Under the pieces are notes generated by a model. It was not told the origin of the DNA and made no database searches. It worked only from the letters and a program-made list of their open reading frames with translations. Positions 17,430-26,805 of a stretch of DNA of 64,000 nucleotides are shown piece after piece (the stretch's first letter is position 1; every line of letters starts with the position of its first letter). Made by a program: the position numbers and the translations under genes. Source of the stretch: Promethearchaeota archaeon (GTDB taxonomy: Archaea > Asgardarchaeota > Thorarchaeia > Thorarchaeales > Thorarchaeaceae). The stretch is taken from contig WJMJ01000078.1 in assembly GCA_014728035.1 (NCBI GenBank), forward strand, positions 145,036 through 209,035, read 5' to 3'.

Positions 17430-18266
17430 TTGAAATTTGGGCCAGCGGGATATCCAGCAGAAGCGAAGAATAGCGTCAAACGAGTGTTCCAGATATTATC
17501 TGATGTGGAATTAGATGCACTTGAATATGCAGCAGTATACGGTCTACGAATGGGAGAAAAGAAGGCAATCTCAATTGGAAAAGCAGCTAAATCTGCCAAC
17601 ATAACTATGAGTATGCATGCTCCTTACTATATTAGTCTGGCATCAAAGAAAGACGATGTTAGAGAACGATCTCGAAATAGGCTCATCAAAGCCTTGAAAT
17701 TTGCACCACTTATGGGAGTGAAAAGGATTGTATTCCATGCAGGAGGATACAGTGGAAGAGACCCCAATGAAGCTTATCAACTGATACTTGATAGTTTGCA
17801 GGAAGTGTGGTCAACAGCCGGACACCATGGAAACGGAGCTCTTCTGGCTCCAGAGATTGCAGGAAAGCTCAAAGCATTTGGTTCGGTTGATGAAATAATC
17901 AGAATTTGTGAGAATGTAGAAGGTTGCATTCCTACAATTGATTGGGCACATATGTATGCTAGAAGGCAAGGGGGAATTGCAACGAAAAAGGACTATCTTG
18001 ATATCTTGGAAGTGTTTGAAGGTAGGCTGGGAGAAAAATTCACAAAGAACATGCACTTCCATGTAAGTGGGATAATTTTCACCAAAGCAGGTGAGAAGGC
18101 CCATCGCCCTTTGGATGGCAAATGGGGACCGGACATCCTTCCGCTTGTAGAGGTTATTAGAGAAGTTGGCTACAAGCCCACATTCATATCTGAAACACCA
18201 GATTCTCTAAAAGGCGCTCTGTATACCAAGTATCTATTCGAAGAATTGGAGAAAGCACAACAATGA
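17430..18266 (+). CDS. nfo: Endonuclease IV-type AP endonuclease
   Basis: TIM-barrel, zinc-dependent apurinic/apyrimidinic endonuclease of base-excision repair (AP endonuclease family 2). The proposed TTG start at 17430 gives MKFGPAGYPAEAK, which fits the conserved N terminus of the family; the frame is open upstream, but that part overlaps the preceding gene and is not conserved. Metal-ligand regions seen in order: SMHAPYYISL, VFHAGGYSG, LLAPEIAG (Glu), TIDWAHMYA (Asp, His), HFHVSG and FISETPDS (Glu). About 278 residues, normal length. It overlaps the next gene by 4 bases (ATGA), so translation is probably coupled. Confidence 0.92.
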   Translation: MKFGPAGYPAEAKNSVKRVFQILSDVELDALEYAAVYGLRMGEKKAISIGKAAKSANITMSMHAPYYISLASKKDDVRERSRNRLIKALKFAPLMGVKRIVFHAGGYSGRDPNEAYQLILDSLQEVWSTAGHHGNGALLAPEIAGKLKAFGSVDEIIRICENVEGCIPTIDWAHMYARRQGGIATKKDYLDILEVFEGRLGEKFTKNMHFHVSGIIFTKAGEKAHRPLDGKWGPDILPLVEVIREVGYKPTFISETPDSLKGALYTKYLFEELEKAQQ

Positions 18267-19606
18267 CCGATTACGCATTCATTTTAGGAAAAAATTGGCT
18301 CTTATCATTAGCGGAACTCATATTATATTTGCAAGATCGTGATTTGATTGTTAAAGTCAGAGACCACTCCAGAAATGTCGCTATAATAGAAATGAATCAA
18401 CGACTCGACTTGGAACAGATTGTTGAGATTCAAAGTGCCCTTGGTGGGTGTTTCAAACTTGGCGAAGTAATTACGACATATGAAAAAGACCTCGTGACGG
18501 ATGCGTTCCCAAGGAAAGGAAAGCCAGATAAATCCGCCAGAAAAACGATGCAGCGATGTGATTGGACTGAGAAAATCTGGAAGAATAGACGATATAACAA
18601 AGTCAAATTTGGTGTAAGTACATATCCTATGATTGATAGAAAACCAGATGTGGATCTTAGAAAATTCACCTATGGATTAAATCAATGGATTAAGAACAAA
18701 CTCTTGGCAGATGGAATTCGAAAGGCTTCCTTTTTCATCTATGACGAACCAGACAGAAGGGATAAAAGAAGAGCTAGTGTCGCTCTTTGGCCTCACACAA
18801 TTGCAAGACATGGATTGCTGGTTCCACCAAATGCTGAGATTCTAGCAACCTTTACTGATTCTAAGTTGTATCTTTCAAAGACTGTTGTAGTTTATGATTC
18901 ACAATTGCAGAAATACAGAGATGAATCGAGACCTTATGTTTCAGCTGAAATAAGTACAAGTCCAAAAATATGTAGAACTCTACTAAATTTTGCAGGAGCT
19001 CGACCAGGTGAAACAGTTCTAGACCCATTCTGTGGAACAGGAACTTTGCTCATGGAGGCGATCATGCTTGGAATTAGAGCAATCGGAATTGATGTGGACC
19101 CGGATGTTTTACAGGGTGCCCACCAGAATATAATGTGGCTAAGTAGAGACCTTGGTGAACATGTAGATTTTGAACTAATTAGAGGAGATTCTCGTCAGGT
19201 TGTGGATATTCTCCATGAACCTGTAGATTCAGTTGCTTTTGAACCCCACTTGGGCCCGGTTCTAGAAGAGAAACCAGATGCCAAAACAGCAGACGAGATA
19301 ATAGAAGACCTTACTGAATTATACAACACTGTACTTAGAGGTCTCTCAGAAGTGCTAAAACCAAGAGGAAGGGTGGGAATGACCTTACCGCTAATTAAAA
19401 GCACCAAGGACATCCATTCAATCGATATATCCCGGATACTACTGGGAACTGACTTTGAAATCGGTTTGTTATTGCCAGATTCAATGTTAGATAAATCACT
19501 AGCCAGAGATAGCCGAATAGTAATCAATCCGAATCGTGATCGGCTTCCTGAAAGGAAGATGGGACAATTGGTTCAACGCGAATTGATCATGCTTATCAAA
19601 GTATAA
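18263..19606 (+). CDS. Trm11/Trm-G10-like SAM-dependent methyltransferase with altered motif IV
   Basis: The N-terminal half looks like a THUMP-type RNA-binding region (about 1-170); the C-terminal half is a class I methyltransferase with motif I DPFCGTGTLLMEAI (about 255-268) and the acidic motif II GIDVDPDV. It resembles tRNA guanosine-10 N2-methyltransferases, but where those have DPPYG the sequence reads FEPHLGP, so the acceptor site is changed. The N-terminal helix (FILGKNWLLSLAELILYL) matches archaeal Trm11-like proteins. It overlaps nfo by 4 bases. It may modify another base or RNA; the assignment is to the family, not the exact substrate. Confidence 0.8.
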   Translation: MTDYAFILGKNWLLSLAELILYLQDRDLIVKVRDHSRNVAIIEMNQRLDLEQIVEIQSALGGCFKLGEVITTYEKDLVTDAFPRKGKPDKSARKTMQRCDWTEKIWKNRRYNKVKFGVSTYPMIDRKPDVDLRKFTYGLNQWIKNKLLADGIRKASFFIYDEPDRRDKRRASVALWPHTIARHGLLVPPNAEILATFTDSKLYLSKTVVVYDSQLQKYRDESRPYVSAEISTSPKICRTLLNFAGARPGETVLDPFCGTGTLLMEAIMLGIRAIGIDVDPDVLQGAHQNIMWLSRDLGEHVDFELIRGDSRQVVDILHEPVDSVAFEPHLGPVLEEKPDAKTADEIIEDLTELYNTVLRGLSEVLKPRGRVGMTLPLIKSTKDIHSIDISRILLGTDFEIGLLLPDSMLDKSLARDSRIVINPNRDRLPERKMGQLVQRELIMLIKV

Positions 19607-19619
19607 TATCGCAAGAGAT

Positions 19620-20453
19620 TTAGAAAAGGTACCGAATGACATCATCCAAAATTGCATAGGTCTGCAATCTATCAATATCCCGTTTGACATACGGCATAGC
19701 GTATTCAAATAACATCTCACGGTATTTTGCCTTGCTTACATTACTTCGAATAACGTCAGCTAAGATCTTCAATAATTCCTCCAAACCATTCCTCAAATGA
19801 CGATATGAAACATTATATACATCCACAGAAAGAATCTCAATACCATATTCATCGATAGGAATTGATTGTAGGAACTGATATGACTCAATAGTTGATTCTA
19901 GTCGTTTTTTAAGCTTTGATGCAATTTCTTTACGTTCATTTTGACTGATATCAACTCGAAGTATAGCTCGAATTAGATGACTGTATACCTCCAAACAATC
20001 CATTGACTTTCCCGCTACAAGGCATTCATCAGTTTCTTCGTACTGCTCAACTAACTCGTCAACAAAATAAGCAAAGTCATTAAAAGTTGTAGATACACCT
20101 TGCCATTGGTTTAGCAACGATTCAACTGTTTCATCTTTTGGCACAACTTTCCGCATGAACTCGTTCAATGCAAAATCAAGAATGAATCGCATATGAGGTA
20201 ATCGTGCTCGTTTCGATACCACCATGACGAACAACAAATGCTCGTTTGCAGACCAAACATACCTGCTTTTCTCAGTGTCTATCGTCTTGAGACTCTCATT
20301 TGATGCCTTGTCAATAAATGTGTGTGTGGCAGATAGAAATGGAGCAATCAGATCCATATCAATCTCAATGTCAGTATAAGCTCTTGCAATAAGATTTCTA
20401 CCAGTCGTCTTCTCTATTAGCCAGACGCCTTGGACAGAGCGCTTACTGGACAT
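19620..20453 (-). CDS. Longin/roadblock-like N-terminal domain protein
   Basis: A 277-residue protein without a named family that I recognise. The first about 110 residues (GVWLIEKTTGRNLIARAYTD, then DLIAPFLSATHTFID and LLFVMVVSK) have the strand-helix order and GxxLxxR pattern of longin/roadblock folds common in Asgard proteins. The remainder is helical, with a predicted coiled region (NERKEIASKLKKRLEST). No catalytic motif. It lies alone, downstream of the tfb terminator; the gene ends 14 bases from the convergent methyltransferase. A role in GTPase or trafficking complexes is only inferred from the fold. Confidence 0.6.
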   Translation of the reverse strand: MSSKRSVQGVWLIEKTTGRNLIARAYTDIEIDMDLIAPFLSATHTFIDKASNESLKTIDTEKSRYVWSANEHLLFVMVVSKRARLPHMRFILDFALNEFMRKVVPKDETVESLLNQWQGVSTTFNDFAYFVDELVEQYEETDECLVAGKSMDCLEVYSHLIRAILRVDISQNERKEIASKLKKRLESTIESYQFLQSIPIDEYGIEILSVDVYNVSYRHLRNGLEELLKILADVIRSNVSKAKYREMLFEYAMPYVKRDIDRLQTYAILDDVIRYLF

Positions 20454-20547
20454 TATTTACCTCAAGCTCCATTTGCAAATCATCTTGAACAATAATAAGG
20501 ATATATATTGTGTAATCACTCTTTGGAATATTAACAAATAGAACAAA

Positions 20548-20573
20548 AGGTGAGGAGTTTTAATTCCCCACCT
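20548..20573 (-). terminator. Hairpin terminator downstream of tfb
   Basis: AGGTG-A-GGA (20548-20556) pairs with TCC-C-CACCT (20565-20573) with one mismatch. On the minus strand it comes 28 bases after the tfb stop and is followed by T-rich sequence. Confidence 0.5.
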
Positions 20574-20600
20574 ATCTGCACTTGAGTTAGGTACTCCACA

Positions 20601-21563
20601 TCATGTAGTGCTTAAATCTAGCTTAGCCACCATTTCTTTGTATCTATTCCGCACAGTAACCTCGGTGACACGAGCGGTCTTTGCTATTTCTAGCTGAGTA
20701 CGTCGCGAACCAGTGAGAATACTGGCAACATAAATAGCAGCGGCAGCCATACCTTTTGGATCTTTTCCAATGGTCAAGCGTTCAGCTTTTGCCATCTCAA
20801 GAATGTCAATTGCTTTCTTTTTCGCTTTACCTGGAAGGTCCAAATCGCTTCCAAATCGATGCACGAAGTCAATGGGGCTTGAGTGTGGAATCTTAAGATT
20901 GAGATATCTCAGAATAAGTCGCACACACAAACTCAATTCTTTTCGAGTAATATGAATTTGGTCGCAAACCTCCTCCAAAGGTCGGGGTACTTTATGCACT
21001 CTACATGCAAGATATAGAGATGCAGCAATCATACCGAGTATAGTTCGTCCACGAGTCAATCGTTTACGAAGGGCCTTTCTGTATAGCACAGCGGATGTCT
21101 CACGAATCGAGTATGGAATACTCAATTGTGAAGAAATTCGATGGAGCTCTGTCATCGCAACCGCAAGGTTGCGTTTGTCAGAAGAGTGCACTTTTGTGCG
21201 TATCTGCCATTTCCGTAGTCGATGTATTTGAGCTCGTCGTGTTGAAGAAAGCTTTCTTCCGGATGCGTCAACATTCTGTCTACCAATAATTGTTGTAAGA
21301 CCTTGATCGAATTTACTCCAGTCGGCTGGACCTCCTACACGCTGACGTGATTTCTTTTCATCAGCAGTAAAAGCTCGCCACTCCGGACCCATATCGATTG
21401 AGTGGTCAGAAAGAACTAGTCCGCATTGGGAACAGGTGACCTCACCACGAGTAGTATCAATGTGTACATCAGTAGAACTACAGACTGAACAGACGTAAGC
21501 CGCAGCGCTAGTGCGCTCATTGGTTGTTTTTGATTTCGATTGTCTGCTGGCCAGTCCAATCAT
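20601..21563 (-). CDS. tfb: Transcription initiation factor B (TFB)
   Basis: Archaeal TFIIB orthologue that bridges TBP-DNA and RNA polymerase. An N-terminal zinc ribbon (C25, C28, C44, C47: CSVC ... CSQC) follows a basic leader; the B-finger region is GPEWRAFTADEKKSRQRVG. Two cyclin-like repeats follow (ALRKRLTRGRTILGMIAASLYLACR and ERLTIGKDPKGMAAAAIYVA segments). The last about 30 residues (TQLEIAKTARVTEVTVRNRY) contain the BRE-recognition HTH. The 320-residue length is normal. ATG 21563 is directly preceded by GAGGGAG, an unusually close site, and by a stem-loop in the leader (see 21572-21593). Confidence 0.96.
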   Translation of the reverse strand: MIGLASRQSKSKTTNERTSAAAYVCSVCSSTDVHIDTTRGEVTCSQCGLVLSDHSIDMGPEWRAFTADEKKSRQRVGGPADWSKFDQGLTTIIGRQNVDASGRKLSSTRRAQIHRLRKWQIRTKVHSSDKRNLAVAMTELHRISSQLSIPYSIRETSAVLYRKALRKRLTRGRTILGMIAASLYLACRVHKVPRPLEEVCDQIHITRKELSLCVRLILRYLNLKIPHSSPIDFVHRFGSDLDLPGKAKKKAIDILEMAKAERLTIGKDPKGMAAAAIYVASILTGSRRTQLEIAKTARVTEVTVRNRYKEMVAKLDLSTT

Positions 21564-21960
21564 CTCCCTCAGCTACAACGGGGGGTTTGTAGCCGTTATC
21601 AGAGCTGTCATGTTCCTTTGGGTGTCCTTCTTGGCGTAAGTGGACACTATATGGTGCACGGATGTTTGGGGAACCGTTCTCGTAAAGAGAACTAAATTAC
21701 GGAACTCATAAAACATAAATAAGCGTTTGCACGTTTTTTATTAAAATACTAAGTTTATGATTATTCTATTTAGATAGTAAAGATAACATATGAGCGTTTA
21801 ACAACAATGCTCGTTTATATAATTAAATGTATTTTGTAATAAACCGTTCTTTTTTGATGGTTTGTTACAAACCGTAATATTTGAAATTATGATTATCTAT
21901 GCACTTTTCTACAAGGAGAAGCCATCTAATTTATCTAGTCGGATAGAACCATTATGATGT
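21564..21960. promoter_or_regulatory. Divergent tfb/argS intergenic region
   Basis: Gene-free 397 bases between divergent tfb and argS. The half next to tfb is moderately G+C-rich with two stem-loops; the half next to argS is strongly AT-rich, with a TATA-like TTTATATAA at 21813-21821 and a palindrome GGTTTG-TTA-CAAACC at 21859-21873. No ORF with coding character was found. A site GTGATC just before ATG 21970 matches part of the Shine-Dalgarno complement for argS. Confidence 0.5.
21572..21593 (-). promoter_or_regulatory. Stem-loop in the tfb leader next to its ribosome site
   Basis: GCTACAA (21572-21578) pairs perfectly with TTGTAGC (21587-21593). On the tfb mRNA strand the loop is C-rich (ACCCCCCG) and the hairpin sits two to three bases upstream of GAGGGAG and the ATG. 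A second arm pair (GTGTCC / GGACAC, near 21622-21646) lies upstream. Possible control of TFB translation; structure seen, role inferred. Confidence 0.45.
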
Positions 21961-21969
21961 GTGATCAAA

Positions 21970-23883
21970 ATGAAAGGTGGAACCAGTAACAACCCATGGA
22001 AAGCTATGATCAATTATGTTGCTGAAATAATATCTGAAAAAACAGAACTAGAAAAAAGCGAGATTCTAGATAGTCTCGAAGTTCCACCCGATTCAAATCT
22101 TGGAGACCTTGCAACAACCGTTTCATTTCAACTAGCTAAAATCCAAAAGAGGAACCCTGCGGTCATTGCTGGAGAAATAGTTCAATATCTTGAAGAAGAG
22201 TCGGAAAAGAGTGGCTTCATCGACCATATTGAATCGAAAGGGCCCTACATCAATATCTTCTTTGACAAAGGATGGGTTTCTTCATTTGTGGTCTCATGTG
22301 TAGAGCATTTCAAATCAGACTATGGAAAATCCGATGAATATAAGGGATTAAGAGCATTAATCGAATTCCCTGCGGTTAATCCTTCAAAGCCATGGCACAT
22401 TGGGCATACTCGAAATGCAGTGATTGGGGACACATTGGGAAAAATTCTTGATGCGGTCGGTTATGAGGTTATTCGACTGGATTATATCAATGACCTGGGA
22501 CTCCAAATCGCACAGATTACATGGAAGTTAATGATGGACGGAGAACCCAATAGTATTGAAGAAAAGTACGACCATTTCATCGGAAAAATCTATGTTGATG
22601 TTCAAAAGGCCTTTGAAAAGTTTGATAATATTGAGAGAGAAGTTAGAGAAGTTGCAAGGAAACTGGAAGATCTCTCCAGTCCTGAATCAAAACAAAGTAT
22701 TGAGATGGTAACAAAGTGTGTAAGAGCTCAATATCAGACAGCATATAGACTAGGAATATATCATGATTATCAGGTCTGGGAAAGCCCTATAGCACATAGT
22801 GGGCTTCTGAAAATAGCAAAAGAGATGATGTTGCAGTGTGGAAATGTCGTCAAACTTCAAGAAGGAGAAAAAGCAGGATGCGTTGTTGCAAAGCTGGACT
22901 CTATGGACGAATTCAAGGGAATGAAAGATCCAAACAAAGTGTTATTCAGATCTGATGGAACAAGAACGTACACAGGAGCGGATATAGCACTACAGCTTTG
23001 GAAGTTCGGTGTCTTTGAGGATCCCTTTAGATATCAAATATTTGAAACGCAACCGAACGGAGAAAATGTTCTACGAACTTCGTTAGAGGGAGCGAAAGGA
23101 GGAATAGGAAAAGTAGATGTTGTATTCAATGTTATTGGAGCTGCACAAGCACATCCACAAAAATTAGTCTACTCAATCTTGGATTTACTAGGCTATGAGA
23201 AGGAAAGTAAAAATTCCCATCATATAGCATACGAGCTTGTAGGTCTAGAAGATGAAGATTTCTCAGGAAGAAAAGGAACATGGATAGGATATAGTTGCGA
23301 TGCGGTACTAGATAAAGCCAAAGAATTGGCTAAAGACGAGGTTTCAAAGAGAAATAAAGAGTGGAATACTGAACAAATTAGCAAGGTTGCTGAACAGGTA
23401 GCTGTAGGAGCACTAAGATATTTCATGCTAAATGCTTCACCAGACAGAAAGATCACCTTTCGCTGGAAAGATGCACTTGATTTCAATGGAGATGCAGCAC
23501 CATATCTGCAATACTCCTATGCTCGAGCAACACGAATTCTTGAGAAAGCTGAAAATAAAGAAATACCTGAACCGGACTGCTCACTCCTAACTGCTTTACA
23601 AGAGTATGAGCTGATTAAAGCTATCGCAAAACTTCCAGAGGAAATTCTTGAAGTTGCAAGAGGAATGAAGAAGAATGTATGGGGAACAGGATTCACATCA
23701 AACAGGATAACGAGCTATTGCTATAATCTTGCAACATTATTTAGTAAATTCTACGATTCATGCCCAGTCCTCAAGGCAAAACCAGAGATGATGGCAGCCA
23801 GACTTGAGTTGGTTCGAGTATTTCGAACTGTTATGTCCAATTGTTTAACGTTATTGGGAATCCCCATTATCGAACGAATGTAA
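21970..23883 (+). CDS. argS: Arginyl-tRNA synthetase
   Basis: Class I aminoacyl-tRNA synthetase charging tRNA-Arg. The class I motif is PSKPWHIGHTRN (HIGH at about 146-149 of the frame); the KMSKS loop is replaced by the family-typical SGRKGTW (about 434-440). An N-terminal Add-1 domain (about 10-110) and a C-terminal DALR anticodon-binding domain (about 520-640; NRITSYCYNLATLFSKFYD) are recognisable. 637 residues, normal for archaea. ATG 21970 is chosen over GTG 21961 because GTGATC provides a ribosome-binding site directly upstream. Convergent with pmbA (9-base gap). Confidence 0.96.
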   Translation: MKGGTSNNPWKAMINYVAEIISEKTELEKSEILDSLEVPPDSNLGDLATTVSFQLAKIQKRNPAVIAGEIVQYLEEESEKSGFIDHIESKGPYINIFFDKGWVSSFVVSCVEHFKSDYGKSDEYKGLRALIEFPAVNPSKPWHIGHTRNAVIGDTLGKILDAVGYEVIRLDYINDLGLQIAQITWKLMMDGEPNSIEEKYDHFIGKIYVDVQKAFEKFDNIEREVREVARKLEDLSSPESKQSIEMVTKCVRAQYQTAYRLGIYHDYQVWESPIAHSGLLKIAKEMMLQCGNVVKLQEGEKAGCVVAKLDSMDEFKGMKDPNKVLFRSDGTRTYTGADIALQLWKFGVFEDPFRYQIFETQPNGENVLRTSLEGAKGGIGKVDVVFNVIGAAQAHPQKLVYSILDLLGYEKESKNSHHIAYELVGLEDEDFSGRKGTWIGYSCDAVLDKAKELAKDEVSKRNKEWNTEQISKVAEQVAVGALRYFMLNASPDRKITFRWKDALDFNGDAAPYLQYSYARATRILEKAENKEIPEPDCSLLTALQEYELIKAIAKLPEEILEVARGMKKNVWGTGFTSNRITSYCYNLATLFSKFYDSCPVLKAKPEMMAARLELVRVFRTVMSNCLTLLGIPIIERM

Positions 23884-23892
23884 TAGAAATCC

Positions 23893-25257
23893 CTAACCAG
23901 ATGTCACTCTTGCAGATTCTATTACTAGAGATGGACTTACAATAGATGATGCCTTACGTACGTCAGCTCCTATTCTATGAACTCTTTTGAGTAGGTCAAT
24001 CATATTGATTCCAATCAATGTGTTTTTGACTGGGTGGACTATTTCACCATTTTCAATGTAAAACCCCTCCATAATCATTGCACTAAGTTCTCCAGTTGTT
24101 AGATTAGGACTGTCAGCAGTGTATTGACATATAACTCCACGGTCTATTTCAGAAACTAAGTCATCAAGTGTGCCACGACCAGGAGAAACAATGAAGTTTG
24201 AAGAAGAGATGAAGGGAGTTCCAGAATAGGATGGACGCGCAGCATTTCCAGTGTTTTCAACCGAGCCTTTGTAAGCAGTGTATGAGTTGTGTAATAAGCT
24301 CTTCAGCACACCATTTTCGAGGATAGTTGTTTTTTGAGAGGGATATCCTTCAGCGTCATAAGGACGTGATCCGATTCCTTGATTTAGTATTGCATTGTCA
24401 ACTATATTCAATTTATCAGATGCAATCTCATCACCAAGATGATCCTGAATATATGACCGACCATATTGCACTTCTTCAGCATTTATCGCTGATGCAAATC
24501 CGGAACCAAGAACAGTTGCAACTGCCAAAGGGGTAAGAATGACAGGTAATTCTCCACCCTCTATTATTTTTCCACCTAAACCCGCAAGAGCTTGATTTGT
24601 AGCTTTTGAACCAACACGTTCGGGATCAATCTCACTCAATTTTCGAGTGATTTGATATTCATAACTTGATGTTTGGTCATCATTCATTTTTACAGTAGGA
24701 TAACTATAGACATAGAATGATGTTGAAGCTGTGAATTGTGCGATTCCAATAGAATTAGCAACAGCCCTTTGAGAATGAGACGCATTTAGAGTGGATTCAA
24801 CCGCAATATCTGCTTTTCCTGCTGCTTGAATTGATGAATCCACTGTACGCATGATTATATCCGCTGCATAATCGGGCTCAATATCACGGATTTCGGAGTC
24901 AAACAAACCATCAACAACAGGATATTTACCAGAGTAGGATGGCAAACTAACAAACTCAGGATCAGGAATAGCAGCTTTCGCAATTTTTACTGCTCTTTCT
25001 GCAATTTCCAATATGTCTGAATCTTGTATAGTAGTCACATATGCGAATCCGATAGCCTTGTTGACAATTGCTCTTATTCCACATCCAGCATCTCGAATCT
25101 CAGACGCAGTCTTGATTGTATTATTTTCTACTTCGATAGAGAAGGATTTAGATGATCCAATATATGCTTCTGCTTGTTCTGCACCATGGCTCTCGGCTTT
25201 CCTTACAGCCTTTTCAGCTATTTCGAGTAATTCTTCTGTCAACCTACATGCCTCCAA
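23893..25257 (-). CDS. pmbA: TldE/PmbA-family metalloprotease partner
   Basis: Second subunit of the TldD-TldE (PmbA) protease, which in bacteria matures peptides such as microcin B17 and cleaves unfolded peptides. It lacks the HExxxH motif found in the neighbouring TldD, as expected for TldE. Conserved segments: AEAYIGSSKSFSIEVENN near the N terminus, DAEGYPSQKTTILENGVL, NAARPSYSGTPF and ELSAMIMEGFYIENGEIV near the C terminus. 454 residues. The start overlaps the tldD stop by 14 bases, a typical coupled pair. Substrates in archaea are unknown. Confidence 0.92.
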   Translation of the reverse strand: MEACRLTEELLEIAEKAVRKAESHGAEQAEAYIGSSKSFSIEVENNTIKTASEIRDAGCGIRAIVNKAIGFAYVTTIQDSDILEIAERAVKIAKAAIPDPEFVSLPSYSGKYPVVDGLFDSEIRDIEPDYAADIIMRTVDSSIQAAGKADIAVESTLNASHSQRAVANSIGIAQFTASTSFYVYSYPTVKMNDDQTSSYEYQITRKLSEIDPERVGSKATNQALAGLGGKIIEGGELPVILTPLAVATVLGSGFASAINAEEVQYGRSYIQDHLGDEIASDKLNIVDNAILNQGIGSRPYDAEGYPSQKTTILENGVLKSLLHNSYTAYKGSVENTGNAARPSYSGTPFISSSNFIVSPGRGTLDDLVSEIDRGVICQYTADSPNLTTGELSAMIMEGFYIENGEIVHPVKNTLIGINMIDLLKRVHRIGADVRKASSIVSPSLVIESARVTSG

Positions 25258-26629
25258 CGGGAATCTGACGTATTCTCACATGTGGTCCTCCGGACATTTC
25301 AGGAACGGATTGGCCATTTTTGCCACATGATCCCGCAGCTAACTCGAAATCACTCCCAACAGCATCTATTTTATCCAGAATATCAAGTATTTGTCCAGCG
25401 AGTGAAACATCTCTAACCATTTCATCTAGTTCTCCATCTTCAATAATATATCCATGACTCGCTTGAAATACAAACTGGCCCTTTGCAGTCTCGGTGTATC
25501 CATAATTGAAGTCACAAAGGAGAATTCCATTCTTAGTTTCAGAGATAATTTCGTCAGCATCCCATGTCCCCTTTTCCATGAAAGTGTTACTCATCCTTGG
25601 AATAGGAACATCCATGAAGGACTGAGCCCGTGCAGATCCATTAGCGAACATTTCAAGGCGGGATGAGGTTTCTAATGAGTGTAAAAGCTCGGTGAGAACA
25701 CCATCTTTTACTAATTCTCGTTTTTTCGTTTTAGTACCTTCCCAATCATACTCAAATGAACCGCGCATTTCAGGTAACGTTGGATCATCACTGATATTAA
25801 GATGGTCAGGACCCACTTGCTCACCAATTTTGTCTTCGAGTATTGTTGCTTGTGCAAGAAATCCATCAGCCTCACAAGCATGCCCAAAAGCTTCATGGAC
25901 CATCACACCATTTAACACAGGATCGATTACTACATCATAGATACCGCCGGTTGCGGCCACAGAGTCCAGAAGCTCGATAGCTATTCTTGCGGACTCGGTC
26001 CCAATATTTTGTGGTCGCTCTAATTCAATCTTCTCGAATCCACCAACTACACCATAAGAGCGAGATGCCCTTTGTCTATTAGTGCCATCTTTAGCTGTAG
26101 TTACACTAACAATACGAGGAAGGGAGTTTTCTCGATACACCGAAGTGCCAAAAGAGTTCAAGACGTAGAGATCGGTCCAAAGCTCACCGTAAACAGTTCT
26201 TGTATTCTGGATGCGTTCATCATATGATCTTGCTTGTTCATCAATCATCTTAGCAAATTCGATTTTATCTTCAAAGGCAACATCTCGAAAATCCTTTTTC
26301 GGTTTAAAATACACTTTGTCACAGTAAGTTTTTCCATGAATATCAAAAGATTCTTTCACTCGTGGTTTAGTTGCCAAGGCTAATTTAGCAACAGATTCTC
26401 CAGTTTCTCTTAATGCGGATGGAGATAGATCGGTTGTTTGTGCGAACGCCCACGCACCACCTACAAAAGCTCTAATTCCAGCACCTTTTAGATGCGATGA
26501 GAGTGCGCGTTTTGTTATTCCGTCGGTCATCTCGATAATCGTAGAGATAGAACTTTCGATTCGAATGTCAGCGAAAGAAGCTCCTGCTTGTAATGCAGCA
26601 TTCACAGCAATGTTTGCTAAATCTTCCAT
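25244..26629 (-). CDS. tldD: TldD-family metalloprotease
   Basis: Catalytic subunit of the TldD-TldE protease. The zinc motif HEAFGH (residues 245-250, in GVMVHEAFGHACEADG) is intact, and the C-terminal region with AAGSCGKNGQ supplies the third metal-ligand Cys region of the family. N-terminal ADIRIESSISTIIEMTDG matches TldD. 461 residues. First gene of a two-gene leftward operon with pmbA. A small hairpin (ACCCA-agaac-TGGGT, about 26656-26670) lies about 25 bases upstream of the start. Confidence 0.94.
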   Translation of the reverse strand: MEDLANIAVNAALQAGASFADIRIESSISTIIEMTDGITKRALSSHLKGAGIRAFVGGAWAFAQTTDLSPSALRETGESVAKLALATKPRVKESFDIHGKTYCDKVYFKPKKDFRDVAFEDKIEFAKMIDEQARSYDERIQNTRTVYGELWTDLYVLNSFGTSVYRENSLPRIVSVTTAKDGTNRQRASRSYGVVGGFEKIELERPQNIGTESARIAIELLDSVAATGGIYDVVIDPVLNGVMVHEAFGHACEADGFLAQATILEDKIGEQVGPDHLNISDDPTLPEMRGSFEYDWEGTKTKKRELVKDGVLTELLHSLETSSRLEMFANGSARAQSFMDVPIPRMSNTFMEKGTWDADEIISETKNGILLCDFNYGYTETAKGQFVFQASHGYIIEDGELDEMVRDVSLAGQILDILDKIDAVGSDFELAAGSCGKNGQSVPEMSGGPHVRIRQIPVGGM

Positions 26630-26805
26630 GGAAATCGCCTATAGCTTATACAAACCCAAGAACTGGGTGTTTTAATCAATTCGATTTAGGCGAATTTTTC
26701 AATGAATTTCTTATGGGTTTTGAATGAAATAGTGTATAACTGGGATGATACTAGGGTTATTCTTCTAATATGTTCTCAATATAGTTGCACTCAGAGGAAT
26801 AGCAG

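Noticed and set aside
21859..21873. Palindrome GGTTTG-TTA-CAAACC upstream of argS
   Set aside because: Short and in AT-rich sequence; kept only as part of the intergenic note, not as a separate operator.
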